Part shown: positions 1 to 6,310 of the stretch, piece after piece | Layout: every line of letters starts with the position of its first letter | Numbering within the stretch: position 1 is the first letter of the stretch | DNA from: Methanofastidiosum sp. | GTDB taxonomy: Archaea > Methanobacteriota_B > Thermococci > Methanofastidiosales > Methanofastidiosaceae | Direction of reading: 5' to 3' | Assembly: GCA_035362715.1 (NCBI GenBank) | Contig: DAOSDU010000026.1 | Location: 1 to 7,563 of the forward strand | Length of the DNA: 7,563 nt | Position numbers and translations under genes: made by a program | Notes under the pieces: model-generated | Database searches by the model: none | What the model was told of the DNA's origin: nothing | What the model saw: the letters and a program-made list of their open reading frames with translations, nothing else

Positions 1-12
1 AATAGGGAAAAT

Positions 13-35
13 AGGGAAAATTAATTTTTTTCCCT
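13..35 (+). terminator. Inverted repeat with T-run, putative terminator of an upstream gene
   Basis: AGGGAAAA at 13-20 pairs perfectly with TTTTCCCT at 28-35 around a 7-base loop, and seven T's run from 25 to 31. Bases 3-20 also contain a tandem ATAGGGAAA direct repeat. Archaeal termination depends mainly on T-runs, so this could end a + strand gene lying to the left of the window. That gene is not visible, so the function is inferred. Confidence 0.4.
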
Positions 36-109
36 TTTCTTAGGGATAAAGTATAGTCCACATATGCCTTAATAAAATCAGGTGATGCAAAACGGCAGCA
101 ATAGTTGAA

Positions 110-361
110 ATGAACAGGAAGAAGTTTGTTGAAGGAAACGAGATAATAGCCGCATGGAAGAGCACGACAGGCTGGCACTGGTTCGCAACTGAAGTGTCTG
201 AGATTAGACAAGTTGGAGACGAAACAGGGGGGTCTATGATAAACGGAAACCCAGAAAACGACATAATCTACTATGGCTTAGTTTTAGGGCCAACAGAGGA
301 GTGGGGCTGCTTTTCTGGAAGGGAATTAGAAATGGACAAAAGAGTAGAAAAATTATTTTAA
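110..361 (+). CDS. Small hypothetical protein, 83 aa
   Basis: I do not recognise this gene securely. The protein is a small soluble alpha/beta-looking domain with no signal peptide or membrane segment. The core has a GWHWFATE segment near residues 21-28, then a D/N-rich loop, then IIYYGLVLGPTEEWGCFSGREL near residues 52-73. That order resembles, from memory, small DUF2958-type proteins of plasmids and phages (W.ATE ... FGLV.G...E.GYFS..EL), but the match is weak. The ATG at 110 is the first standard start after an in-frame TGA at 83-85. An AGGTGA lies about 24 bases upstream, too far to be its ribosome site. A TTAATAAAAT box at 69-78 could drive a nearly leaderless mRNA. The stop falls one base before the convergent minus-strand gene. 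The antisense reading of the same bases looks less protein-like. Confidence 0.6.
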   Translation: MNRKKFVEGNEIIAAWKSTTGWHWFATEVSEIRQVGDETGGSMINGNPENDIIYYGLVLGPTEEWGCFSGRELEMDKRVEKLF

Positions 362-362
362 T

Positions 363-851
363 TTATTTATTTTCTTCGAATCTTTTCACCATAATTTTTC
401 TTAGATTTTTATGAGTGTCAGCAGAATGTGATTCGATAGAATCAATAAACTCCATCTTGTCAGCCATTTCTTCCAAGCTTTTAACATAGTTTGATATGTC
501 TTCTATTTCCAAACTTAAGTCCTTATTTTTTATGCATACCTCTAACCAGCCTCTGACATCAGAAAGCGCCATGGCACAATTTTCTATATCTTCAAGTTTT
601 TCTTCCCCGGCCTGTTTACTTAGGATTTCCAAAGACCTATCTGACATATCATGGCACTTTTTAGATATCGCATGTATTTTTTCATTTATATCCCTGTCAT
701 TTTGAATCTCTATTTCTTCATCAAGGTTTTCAAACTTGTCACTGCTTATTTTTAGATTCCTAGCCAGAAAGTCTTTTACCCTCTTTTTGTCAGAATGTTC
801 CATGTGCTCACAATTTCGTTTATAATAATAATTCACCTTTTGCGTCAACAT
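363..851 (-). CDS. All-helical hypothetical protein downstream of the PAS sensor, 162 aa
   Basis: I do not recognise a family. The protein is highly charged and rich in E, K, D and S, with heptad-like stretches (roughly residues 40-70 and 85-140), so it is probably an alpha-helical bundle or coiled coil in the cytoplasm. No membrane segment or metal-binding motif is visible. It starts 13 bases after the stop of the five-PAS protein on the same strand, so the two are probably co-transcribed. A role as partner or output of that sensor is inference from position only. It is not a histidine-kinase ATPase: there is no N-box or GxG motif. The start is uncertain. ATG at 849-851 gives 162 aa, while the internal ATG at 801-803 (protein beginning MEHSDKKR) gives 146 aa and looks like a more natural N-terminus. 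Neither has a good Shine-Dalgarno. Confidence 0.65.
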   Translation of the reverse strand: MLTQKVNYYYKRNCEHMEHSDKKRVKDFLARNLKISSDKFENLDEEIEIQNDRDINEKIHAISKKCHDMSDRSLEILSKQAGEEKLEDIENCAMALSDVRGWLEVCIKNKDLSLEIEDISNYVKSLEEMADKMEFIDSIESHSADTHKNLRKIMVKRFEENK

Positions 852-864
852 TCGCCGGATTTTC

Positions 865-3018
865 TTACATATACCTCTTCAAAAATCGTCTAGTATCCTC
901 TGTGTCCATCCAGCCTTGGTCTAGTTGTTTTATTATCTCTTCAATTCTGGCTATTTGTCTCAAAAAACGGTTTTTTGTTTTCTCATCTTCAATATCAACT
1001 TGTGCAAATCCACAAATAATTGTTAATGGATTTCTTATATGATCCACGAGGTGTGCAAAGTACTCTAGATTTTCCCCTAATTGCTTTTGAGATCTATTAA
1101 TGAGGGTGACATCTTCTGCTATTCCCCTATACCCTCTAATCTTCTCATCGTTGTCTTTCCAAAGAGTGAAGTCAAATAAAAGGTCTAACTGGCGTCCATC
1201 TTTTGTTTTCCATTGTGACTGGAAGTTTTTGACAAATCCTTTCTCCTCAATCTCATCTTGGAATATTTTCCTGTCGTTAGGATTAACGTAAAGGGAATAC
1301 ACATCAAGTCCAATCAGTTCTTCTTTTGGGTACCCCAATAGATCGGCCGTGGCTTGATTGGCATCAAGTATAATACCTTCACGACTTGTCATCCATATCG
1401 GATTTTTAGAGTCTTCAAACAGCGTGCGATATTTCTCCTCACTTTCTCTTAACGCCTTTTCAGTCATTTTAAATTCATTGATATCACGAATTGATTCTAT
1501 TGCCCCGACTACATTGCCGTCTGCATCATGTAGCGGGGACGCTATAGCCCACACATAAGCTCCTTTGCCATTGTAAAGTGCTGGAGTAAATACTTCAACG
1601 TATAATGCGTTTCCTTTTCGCTTGACAAAATCATATTTAGAGGAAATCTGAGATCCAGATTCAAAAATGAGGTCTATCAAATAGGGCCTCTGCTTACCAT
1701 AAAATGGAACTGCTCCGTAGGAACGGTCCTTTCCTATAATCTCTTCTTTTGGAATTCCAGTCATTTGTTCCATCGCACGATTCCAAGCTCTGATTCTCTC
1801 ATCCTTGTCAATAATAAAAGTTGCATCAGGTAAGAATTCTATTATGTCTTCAAGCTGTTTGTTTGTGGATCTTAAACGATCTTCAGCTTCCTTTCTTTCA
1901 GTGATGTCTTCAACGATGCCTTTGTAGTGAGTTATGCTTCCATCTGAAGTTCTGACAATAAATGACCAATCACTTACAAATTTTATTTGCCCCAATTTTG
2001 TTATTATACGATAGGTTTCATGTTCAAATTCAGTTCTATCTTTTTTCTTACTGAATTCTTCAACTTCTTGAGAAACTCTTGAAAGATCATCTGGATGGAT
2101 GCAACTTGCATAGGAAACTTTTCCAGAAGTAAAATCTTCAGCACTATGCCCAAAAAGCGTTTCAACATTTTCTGAAACAAATTCAACTGGCCAGCCTTCT
2201 GCATTCTTCCATGTAAAAGCTACGGAGCGGCTCTTGTTAATAATAGTCAGAGCTTCCATTAGTTTCTCTTCAGTTTGTTTCTGTTTTGTGTTATCCCTTC
2301 CAACCGCCTGAAATTCTACAATATTATCTGATTCGTCAAACAATGCCCTTAGTACCCATTGTTGCCACCTTTCCTCTCCTGAAGACAGTGTTATGTAATT
2401 ATCATATGAAATTATGGGCCTATCTTTTGAAAAAAGTGTTAATTCATGCTCTATTTCTTTTAGTATGTGGTCGGAAATGTATCGCAGATAGTTAACACCA
2501 ATTATATCTTCACGTTTTTTTAAATAATATTTGCATAGCGCATCATTAACAAAAGTCATAGTGCCGTCGGGAGTGAACCTGCATATCAATTCAGTCTGGT
2601 CTTGAACAATGGCATGGTATCTTTCTTCGCTAACTCTTAAATCCTTTTCAGCTTTTTTACTTTTTGTTATATCATTAATAACAAAGAGATGCAAATCAGG
2701 CGAGATGTTGGCGATAGCCACGTATCCAACTACAATTTTCTTTCCATCTTTTCTTAAGATTTGATATTCTCCTTTTTGTTTTCCTTTATTCAAGAGGCCT
2801 TGCCATAGTTTCCTTCCAGTTATAAGATTGGAAGGTGGAGCGATATCTTCAATCTTCATTTTCAATAATTCATCTTTCGAATAACCAAGAATGTTGCAAG
2901 CCTCATGATTTACGTCAACAAAAGCAGAGTTATTGCCAATTAGCATCACGCCATGAAAAGAATATTCAACAATATTCCTGTATACGTCCTGGCCATCAGG
3001 AATCAATATTTTGTTCAT
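865..3018 (-). CDS. Multi-PAS sensor protein with DHp-like phosphoacceptor region and no ATPase domain
   Basis: This is a cytoplasmic signal-transduction protein of about 717 aa with no membrane segment. Five consecutive PAS domains are readable, at about residues 12-120, 130-245, 255-375, 390-515 and 530-640. Each ends in a typical DIT/DNT/DIN/DVT motif and is linked by EAE.RLR- or SEEKYR-type helices. PAS3 has the IHPDD motif of the PAS_3 type. The last ~60 residues form a DHp-like helix pair, with a candidate phospho-accepting histidine in HIRNPL (codon 1039-1041). The protein then ends at QLDQGWMDTEDTRRFLKRYM with no HATPase_c domain. I recall this ending from many methanogen PAS proteins, so it is probably the natural terminus. 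The start chosen is ATG 3016-3018. A TATA-like AATATTTTTATAT centred about 25 bases upstream fits a leaderless mRNA. The upstream ATG at 3061-3063 would add 15 hydrophobic residues not typical of PAS proteins. PAS ligands cannot be read from sequence. Confidence 0.88.
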   Translation of the reverse strand: MNKILIPDGQDVYRNIVEYSFHGVMLIGNNSAFVDVNHEACNILGYSKDELLKMKIEDIAPPSNLITGRKLWQGLLNKGKQKGEYQILRKDGKKIVVGYVAIANISPDLHLFVINDITKSKKAEKDLRVSEERYHAIVQDQTELICRFTPDGTMTFVNDALCKYYLKKREDIIGVNYLRYISDHILKEIEHELTLFSKDRPIISYDNYITLSSGEERWQQWVLRALFDESDNIVEFQAVGRDNTKQKQTEEKLMEALTIINKSRSVAFTWKNAEGWPVEFVSENVETLFGHSAEDFTSGKVSYASCIHPDDLSRVSQEVEEFSKKKDRTEFEHETYRIITKLGQIKFVSDWSFIVRTSDGSITHYKGIVEDITERKEAEDRLRSTNKQLEDIIEFLPDATFIIDKDERIRAWNRAMEQMTGIPKEEIIGKDRSYGAVPFYGKQRPYLIDLIFESGSQISSKYDFVKRKGNALYVEVFTPALYNGKGAYVWAIASPLHDADGNVVGAIESIRDINEFKMTEKALRESEEKYRTLFEDSKNPIWMTSREGIILDANQATADLLGYPKEELIGLDVYSLYVNPNDRKIFQDEIEEKGFVKNFQSQWKTKDGRQLDLLFDFTLWKDNDEKIRGYRGIAEDVTLINRSQKQLGENLEYFAHLVDHIRNPLTIICGFAQVDIEDEKTKNRFLRQIARIEEIIKQLDQGWMDTEDTRRFLKRYM

Positions 3019-3035
3019 GGGAATCACATTAATAG

Positions 3036-3048
3036 ATATAAAAATATT
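3036..3048 (-). promoter_or_regulatory. TATA-like box for the PAS sensor operon
   Basis: On the minus strand this reads AATATTTTTATAT. Its centre lies about 25 bases from the ATG at 3018, which is the normal distance from an archaeal TATA box to the transcription start. The mRNA would then begin at or within a few bases of that ATG, explaining the lack of a Shine-Dalgarno and supporting ATG 3018 over ATG 3063. The call rests on spacing and composition in an AT-rich region. Confidence 0.45.
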
Positions 3049-3144
3049 TACTAATCTTAACATAGTAATGAAGAAGTATTAAAAGATTTTGGTAATATTG
3101 AGATTTTCGCAATTTCTATTATTTTTAAACAAAAATAGACAACT

Positions 3145-3153
3145 CATATAAAC
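3145..3153 (+). promoter_or_regulatory. TATA-like box for the portal gene
   Basis: CATATAAAC lies 28-36 bases before the TTG start at 3181, so transcription would begin almost at the start codon. There is no Shine-Dalgarno between them. Together with the box at 3036-3048 it makes 3019-3180 a divergent promoter region. The rest of that 162-base gap is AT-rich, with no other recognisable element. Confidence 0.4.
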
Positions 3154-3180
3154 TCTTTCCCCAGTCTAGATAATCTTTGA

Positions 3181-5079
3181 TTGTCTTTTCTTGCGAAAAT
3201 TAATCCCTACGGCACAGTAATTTCTGGCCTTAAAAATAGAGTTGCATTACTGGAGAAGGAGCTCTCTATTGTTGGGCAGGATGACAACCTTTACTTAAAA
3301 GAAACATCCGAGCCGAAGTTCCCAACGATATCAAAGGAGAAGATCCTGAAATACTGTGATCATTCCCCCCTTGTCCAGCCAATCCACAACGCAATAATAC
3401 GTGAGGTCACAAACGCCGGATGGTCGATCAAGCCCCTTTTCAACTCTAAGTGCAGCAAATGCGGGAAAGAGTATGATAGACCTGAAGATGTTAGTTGTGA
3501 TTGCGGGGGGAAAATATTAAGGCCAGAATTAGAGCAAAAAAACAAGCTCCAGTCCTTCATAGACAATCCTCATCCAGATATAGATCTTTATTCAATCATA
3601 AGATCCGCCCTCAAATGGGAGCTTTGTATTGATGACTATTATCTATCCCTTTCTTACATAAGGCAGAACGACAGGGGAAAGTATTTCATAATGGAGGCGC
3701 CCCAGGCACTCTATGTTGAGAATCCTCTTTTGATTGGGAAGGTTAGGCGTGGCGATTCTGATTGGTCGTACTTCTGCCCCATCTGCAATCTGCTTGATGA
3801 AGAATATTTATCAGAGTCAAAGGGGAAGTGCCCCAAGCATAAAATAGAGCTTTGGGAGACGGCATACGTACTTTATGCCGGGAGAAGGATAAGAAGGCGC
3901 TACTCCAAAAGAGAGATAATAGAGGGCCACTTCAATAGGAGACTCCCGGATGAATATGGCACTCCAATAATCCAGGCATGCATAAATCAGATAGAAGCGG
4001 CCCTAAATCTAGACCTCTTGAATCGTGACACTTTTGAGAAGGGTACACTTGCAAAGATATTTGCCTTCGAGGGCTATACGCAGGACGAAGTGGCGTCCTT
4101 AGAGCAGGCAATAGCATCGATGGCCGAAAAAAGAAAAAGCATAGGCTCAAAGCTATTCAATCTTTTCCTGGGAAACTCGAAAGGCAAGATAGAGATACAT
4201 GACGTGCTTTCTGATCCCTCAAAGCTTCAGGCGCTGGAGTGGCACCGCTACTACCGTGACATGCTCCTCTCAAATTATGGCGTGAGTCCCGTCTTTGCAG
4301 GCACAGTTGAGAGCGGCAAGGCGGGGAACAATCCTATGCTGCAGATTGACGTGATGGCGAACACCACAAAGGCATGGATGAGGACTATCTCTGAGCCTAT
4401 AAACACTGTTCTGCTTTCAGCTCTTGGTATAACGGACTGGTACTTTGATTTTGATGAGATAGAGCGTGAAGACAAGAAAGAGTCGGCATTGGTCCAGAAG
4501 CTAAGGGCAGAAACAGTCGCCATCTACAGAAGCTCTGGGCTTGAGATGAAGTTCTCCAGGAACGAGTCGCCGGAAGAGGCGGCCATGCTTTTGGCATACG
4601 CTTACGGCTGGAGGGATGGAAAGCCCCTCCCAATGTCCAGTTTTAAGGCCAGGCCAAAGATAAGGCCAGACTGCATTTCTCTTGACTGTCTTCTATCAAA
4701 GATCAATGACGAGGGCCGGATTGTTTTTCTGAACGCAACAGTGAACAGGGTCTCAAACGTCAGGGAGGAAGAAGGGGCCATAAGGCTTCGGACCACGGGG
4801 ATTGAGATAACTGATGGTAAGGATAAGATTTGGGTCAACTGCCACGACACAAAACCTTTCACTTCAAAAAAGAGCGGAAAACTAATCCCGGGGAGATTCC
4901 TTTCTACAAAGGCGCAGCTCAAAAGGACGGATCTTATCGGATCCCTCGTCTCATTTTACAACATCGAGGCAAGGATTTCAAAGAACGGCGAGCTAAGCCT
5001 CAACACCGGGCCGTACTCAAACTTCTCCTATGAAAAAAATGAGCAGAATGAAAAATCCCCTTTAGGCGAGGCCTCATGA
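3181..5079 (+). CDS. Tailed-virus portal-like protein with two zinc knuckles and an OB-like C-terminal extension
   Basis: The product is 632 aa. In tailed viruses the portal is the dodecameric ring at one capsid vertex through which DNA is packaged. The portal core is suggested by the IIQACINQIEAALNLDLLNR helix and following FEKGTLAKIF (about residues 263-292), the ALEWHRYYRDMLLSNYGVSPVFAG segment (about 350-375), and a long helix ending in ISEPINTVLLSAL (near 400-415). Two metal-binding insertions are visible: C91-x2-C94-x11-C106-x-C108 and C199-x2-C202-x14-C217-x2-H220. From about residue 500 an extra ~125-residue region carries beta-rich segments (GRIVFLNATVNRVSNVREEEG, IEITDGKDKIWVNCHD, NGELSLNTGPYSNF) that resemble an RPA-type OB fold; this is inference. 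The start is TTG, directly after an in-frame TGA, with no Shine-Dalgarno. The next usable Met is far inside. The stop overlaps the following gene by four bases. No terminase or capsid gene is adjacent. Confidence 0.75.
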   Translation: MSFLAKINPYGTVISGLKNRVALLEKELSIVGQDDNLYLKETSEPKFPTISKEKILKYCDHSPLVQPIHNAIIREVTNAGWSIKPLFNSKCSKCGKEYDRPEDVSCDCGGKILRPELEQKNKLQSFIDNPHPDIDLYSIIRSALKWELCIDDYYLSLSYIRQNDRGKYFIMEAPQALYVENPLLIGKVRRGDSDWSYFCPICNLLDEEYLSESKGKCPKHKIELWETAYVLYAGRRIRRRYSKREIIEGHFNRRLPDEYGTPIIQACINQIEAALNLDLLNRDTFEKGTLAKIFAFEGYTQDEVASLEQAIASMAEKRKSIGSKLFNLFLGNSKGKIEIHDVLSDPSKLQALEWHRYYRDMLLSNYGVSPVFAGTVESGKAGNNPMLQIDVMANTTKAWMRTISEPINTVLLSALGITDWYFDFDEIEREDKKESALVQKLRAETVAIYRSSGLEMKFSRNESPEEAAMLLAYAYGWRDGKPLPMSSFKARPKIRPDCISLDCLLSKINDEGRIVFLNATVNRVSNVREEEGAIRLRTTGIEITDGKDKIWVNCHDTKPFTSKKSGKLIPGRFLSTKAQLKRTDLIGSLVSFYNIEARISKNGELSLNTGPYSNFSYEKNEQNEKSPLGEAS

Positions 5080-5540
5080 GCCGCATCGCAACAATCTTTG
5101 AGCCGATGCCTTCCTCAAGGTATAACGGCGCTGAGGGCGAGGAGGAGTTTCTGGTTCACTGCTTAAGGAAAGAGCTAAACGTCAGACTATCCCTTAGCCC
5201 TTATTCAAACTGTGACTTCAGAATTTCCGGCAAAAGGATTGATGTCAAAACGATATCAAATGACTACGGCCCCTCCCTTGATTTCAATGTCAACGTCCCA
5301 TCGTGCCAGGTGTCTTTGGAGCAGGATCTCTTTGCTTTTGTATTCCATGACAGGTTCAAAGGCACTTTCACTATTGCCGGGGCCATTGACAGGGACACAC
5401 TCCTAAAGAGGGCCAGGCTCATGAGGAAAGGGGAAACAGAGAGGAACGGGTGTTTCCAGTACAAGTGCGACACATATGTCATGAAGGTCGAGGAGCTCTT
5501 GCCCTTGGAATCACTTGTCGGAGCAAAGATTTCGGAGTGA
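5076..5540 (+). CDS. PD-(D/E)XK-like nuclease, 154 aa
   Basis: This is a small soluble protein with the layout of a PD-(D/E)XK nuclease core. An N-terminal helix carries acidic residues (GAEGEEEF, E20-E24). Then come D47 in NCDFRI and the D56-V57-K58 of GKRIDVKT, at the spacing expected for the metal-binding Asp and the D-x-K motif. A strand-rich middle follows (FAFVFHDRF, TIAGAID) and the protein ends at MKVEELLPL. Known members cut DNA (restriction, Holliday-junction and repair enzymes), but the specific substrate cannot be read here. The ATG overlaps the portal stop (ATGA) and is preceded by a GAGG at 5068-5071, so translation is probably coupled to the portal. A role in processing or packaging element DNA, or in resolving junctions, is inference from that coupling. 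Confidence 0.65.
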   Translation: MSRIATIFEPMPSSRYNGAEGEEEFLVHCLRKELNVRLSLSPYSNCDFRISGKRIDVKTISNDYGPSLDFNVNVPSCQVSLEQDLFAFVFHDRFKGTFTIAGAIDRDTLLKRARLMRKGETERNGCFQYKCDTYVMKVEELLPLESLVGAKISE

Positions 5541-5561
5541 ATATGATTGATTTCATACTAC

Positions 5562-5716
5562 ACTTTGGCCCTATTTTACTTACAGGTTACTTACAAAGTG
5601 CCATTTTTAGAGCCAGTTTTACTTACAGCCATCATTACAAAACCCCCTTTTTTAGGCCTATTTTACTTACAGGTTACTTACAAAGTGCCAATTTTAGGGC
5701 CAGTTTTACTTACAGG
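5562..5716 (+). repeat. Tandem TTACTTACA array upstream of the RHH gene (iteron/operator-like)
   Basis: Six exact TTACTTACA sites start at 5576, 5587, 5619, 5663, 5674 and 5706. Four of them (5576, 5619, 5663, 5706) sit in a longer context of about 24 bases, roughly TTTTAGGGCC-N2-TTTTACTTACAG. These are spaced 43, 44 and 43 bases apart, close to four helical turns. The other two follow their neighbour by 11 bases, making TTACTTAC-AGG-TTACTTAC doublets at 5576-5594 and 5663-5681. At a larger scale, 5572-5628 and 5659-5715 are copies of a 57-base unit with two mismatches, offset by 87 bases. Such arrays upstream of a DNA-binding protein gene usually act as operators, plasmid centromeres or replication iterons; which one applies is not decidable from sequence. 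Confidence 0.85.
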
Positions 5717-5742
5717 AAAATCCATTTTTCAGAGGGGGTAGT

Positions 5743-6237
5743 ATGGGGAAAAGCCAGTTGAGGTATGGGAAGAGGCTGATCCAGGCATGGCTTCCTGAGG
5801 ATCTTCTGAACAGATGCTGCACCGTATCAACTAAGGGATTTACAGAGACAATAACTGAGGCCCTAACTCAATATGCGGAAAGGAACAAATCAGAGCTTGA
5901 ATTACTGGAAAGCCAGTATGAAAGCGCTATTTTGGAAGCTACGAGGTTAAAGGCTAAAATTGATGAATTGACTAAGATTAATCTCAAAGAAACGAAAATA
6001 CAGATTGATAAGGGCATTAAAAATACAAATAAGCTTGTTGAAAGGCAATTAAGCGAAAAAGAGCGCAATGAAATCTGGGAAGGGAAGATAAAACCTCTTC
6101 TAAAAAAGAAGATTTTTGAATCTGGAATTAACAGCGTCTTAAGTGATGAGCGCCTCCTAAACAACTTTTCTAATGGCCTTGGCATTTCCACTGGAGAATT
6201 GAAAGAAAAGATCTCCATTGAATGGGGTGTAGTGTAG
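5743..6237 (+). CDS. Ribbon-helix-helix DNA-binding protein with long coiled coil, 164 aa
   Basis: Residues about 8-48 fit a ribbon-helix-helix (MetJ/Arc-type) fold. A strand KRLIQAWLPEDLLNR leads into helix 1, a turn at STKGFT, and helix 2 ending TEALTQYAERN. RHH proteins dimerise and insert the paired strands into the DNA major groove, often binding arrays of short repeats cooperatively. A heptad-patterned coiled coil follows (about 50-85), then a second charged helical region (about 85-125) and a small C-terminal helical part. The ATG at 5743 is preceded by a G-rich ribosome site (GAGGGGG near 5732-5738). Directly upstream lies the TTACTTACA array, and directly downstream is one more doublet in inverted orientation, so these are its most likely binding sites. 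Autoregulation, partition (ParG/ParR/omega-like) or replication control are all possible. No ParA-type ATPase is in the window. Confidence 0.7.
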   Translation: MGKSQLRYGKRLIQAWLPEDLLNRCCTVSTKGFTETITEALTQYAERNKSELELLESQYESAILEATRLKAKIDELTKINLKETKIQIDKGIKNTNKLVERQLSEKERNEIWEGKIKPLLKKKIFESGINSVLSDERLLNNFSNGLGISTGELKEKISIEWGVV

Positions 6238-6310
6238 TGTAGTGTAGTATGTAGTATAGTAGTAAGTAAGTAGTAAGTAATAAGTAATAAGTATGGAGGA
6301 AAAATATTGG
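6217..6310 (+). repeat. C-free low-complexity tract: (TGTAG)4 followed by GTAAG-type repeats
   Basis: No cytosine occurs on the + strand across these 94 bases. Four perfect TGTAG copies (6228-6247) run over the RHH stop codon at 6235-6237. They are followed by degenerate TAGTA/GTAAG/TAATAAG units to about 6293 and then by the ribosome site of the next gene. TAG or TAA occurs in every frame. The tract probably arose by slippage. In RNA it would be nearly unstructured, because G could pair only with U. Confidence 0.85.
6262..6280 (-). promoter_or_regulatory. Downstream inverted copy of the array doublet, putative RHH operator
   Basis: The + strand reads GTAAGTAA-GTA-GTAAGTAA. The doublets in the upstream array (5576-5594 and 5663-5681) read GTAAGTAA-CCT-GTAAGTAA on their reverse strand. 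The 8-base half-sites and the 11-base spacing are identical and only the 3-base spacer differs. It lies just before the next gene, so the RHH protein may also control that gene. Binding is inferred. The surrounding tract is itself rich in GTAAG, so chance resemblance is possible. Confidence 0.45.

Noticed and set aside
85..108. Seven-codon leader ORF after the AGGTGA, ending just before ATG 110
   Set aside because: The AGGTGA overlaps the would-be start, so it cannot serve as its ribosome site, and the ORF is too short to judge. It may be chance.
40..264. Minus-strand ORF of 74 codons opposite the 83-aa gene
   Set aside because: Its product is rich in P, S, F and L without a sensible fold pattern, and the + strand frame reads as a more plausible soluble protein.
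3061..3063. Upstream ATG as start of the PAS sensor
   Set aside because: It would place the TATA-like box inside the coding region and add 15 hydrophobic residues; ATG 3018 fits promoter spacing better. It remains possible.
4397..4922. Minus-strand ORFs opposite the portal C-terminal half
   Set aside because: They are shadows of the portal frame with no ribosome sites, and they overlap each other.
5562..5716. Possible CRISPR array
   Set aside because: The repeats are short and the spacers are themselves repeated. The period alternates between 43 and 44 with a nested 11-base doublet, and no cas gene is present.
5543..5761. Open frame across the repeat array encoding a repeated peptide (PILLTGYLQSA...FRASFTY, twice)
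   Set aside because: The 87-base offset is a multiple of three, so the peptide repeat follows automatically from the DNA repeat. A second frame over the same bases is open too. There is no ribosome site, and the end overlaps the RHH start.
6228..6247. Phase-variation switch through (TGTAG)4
   Set aside because: The repeat covers the last codons and stop of the RHH gene, and every frame closes within a few codons. Changes in copy number would hardly alter the protein.
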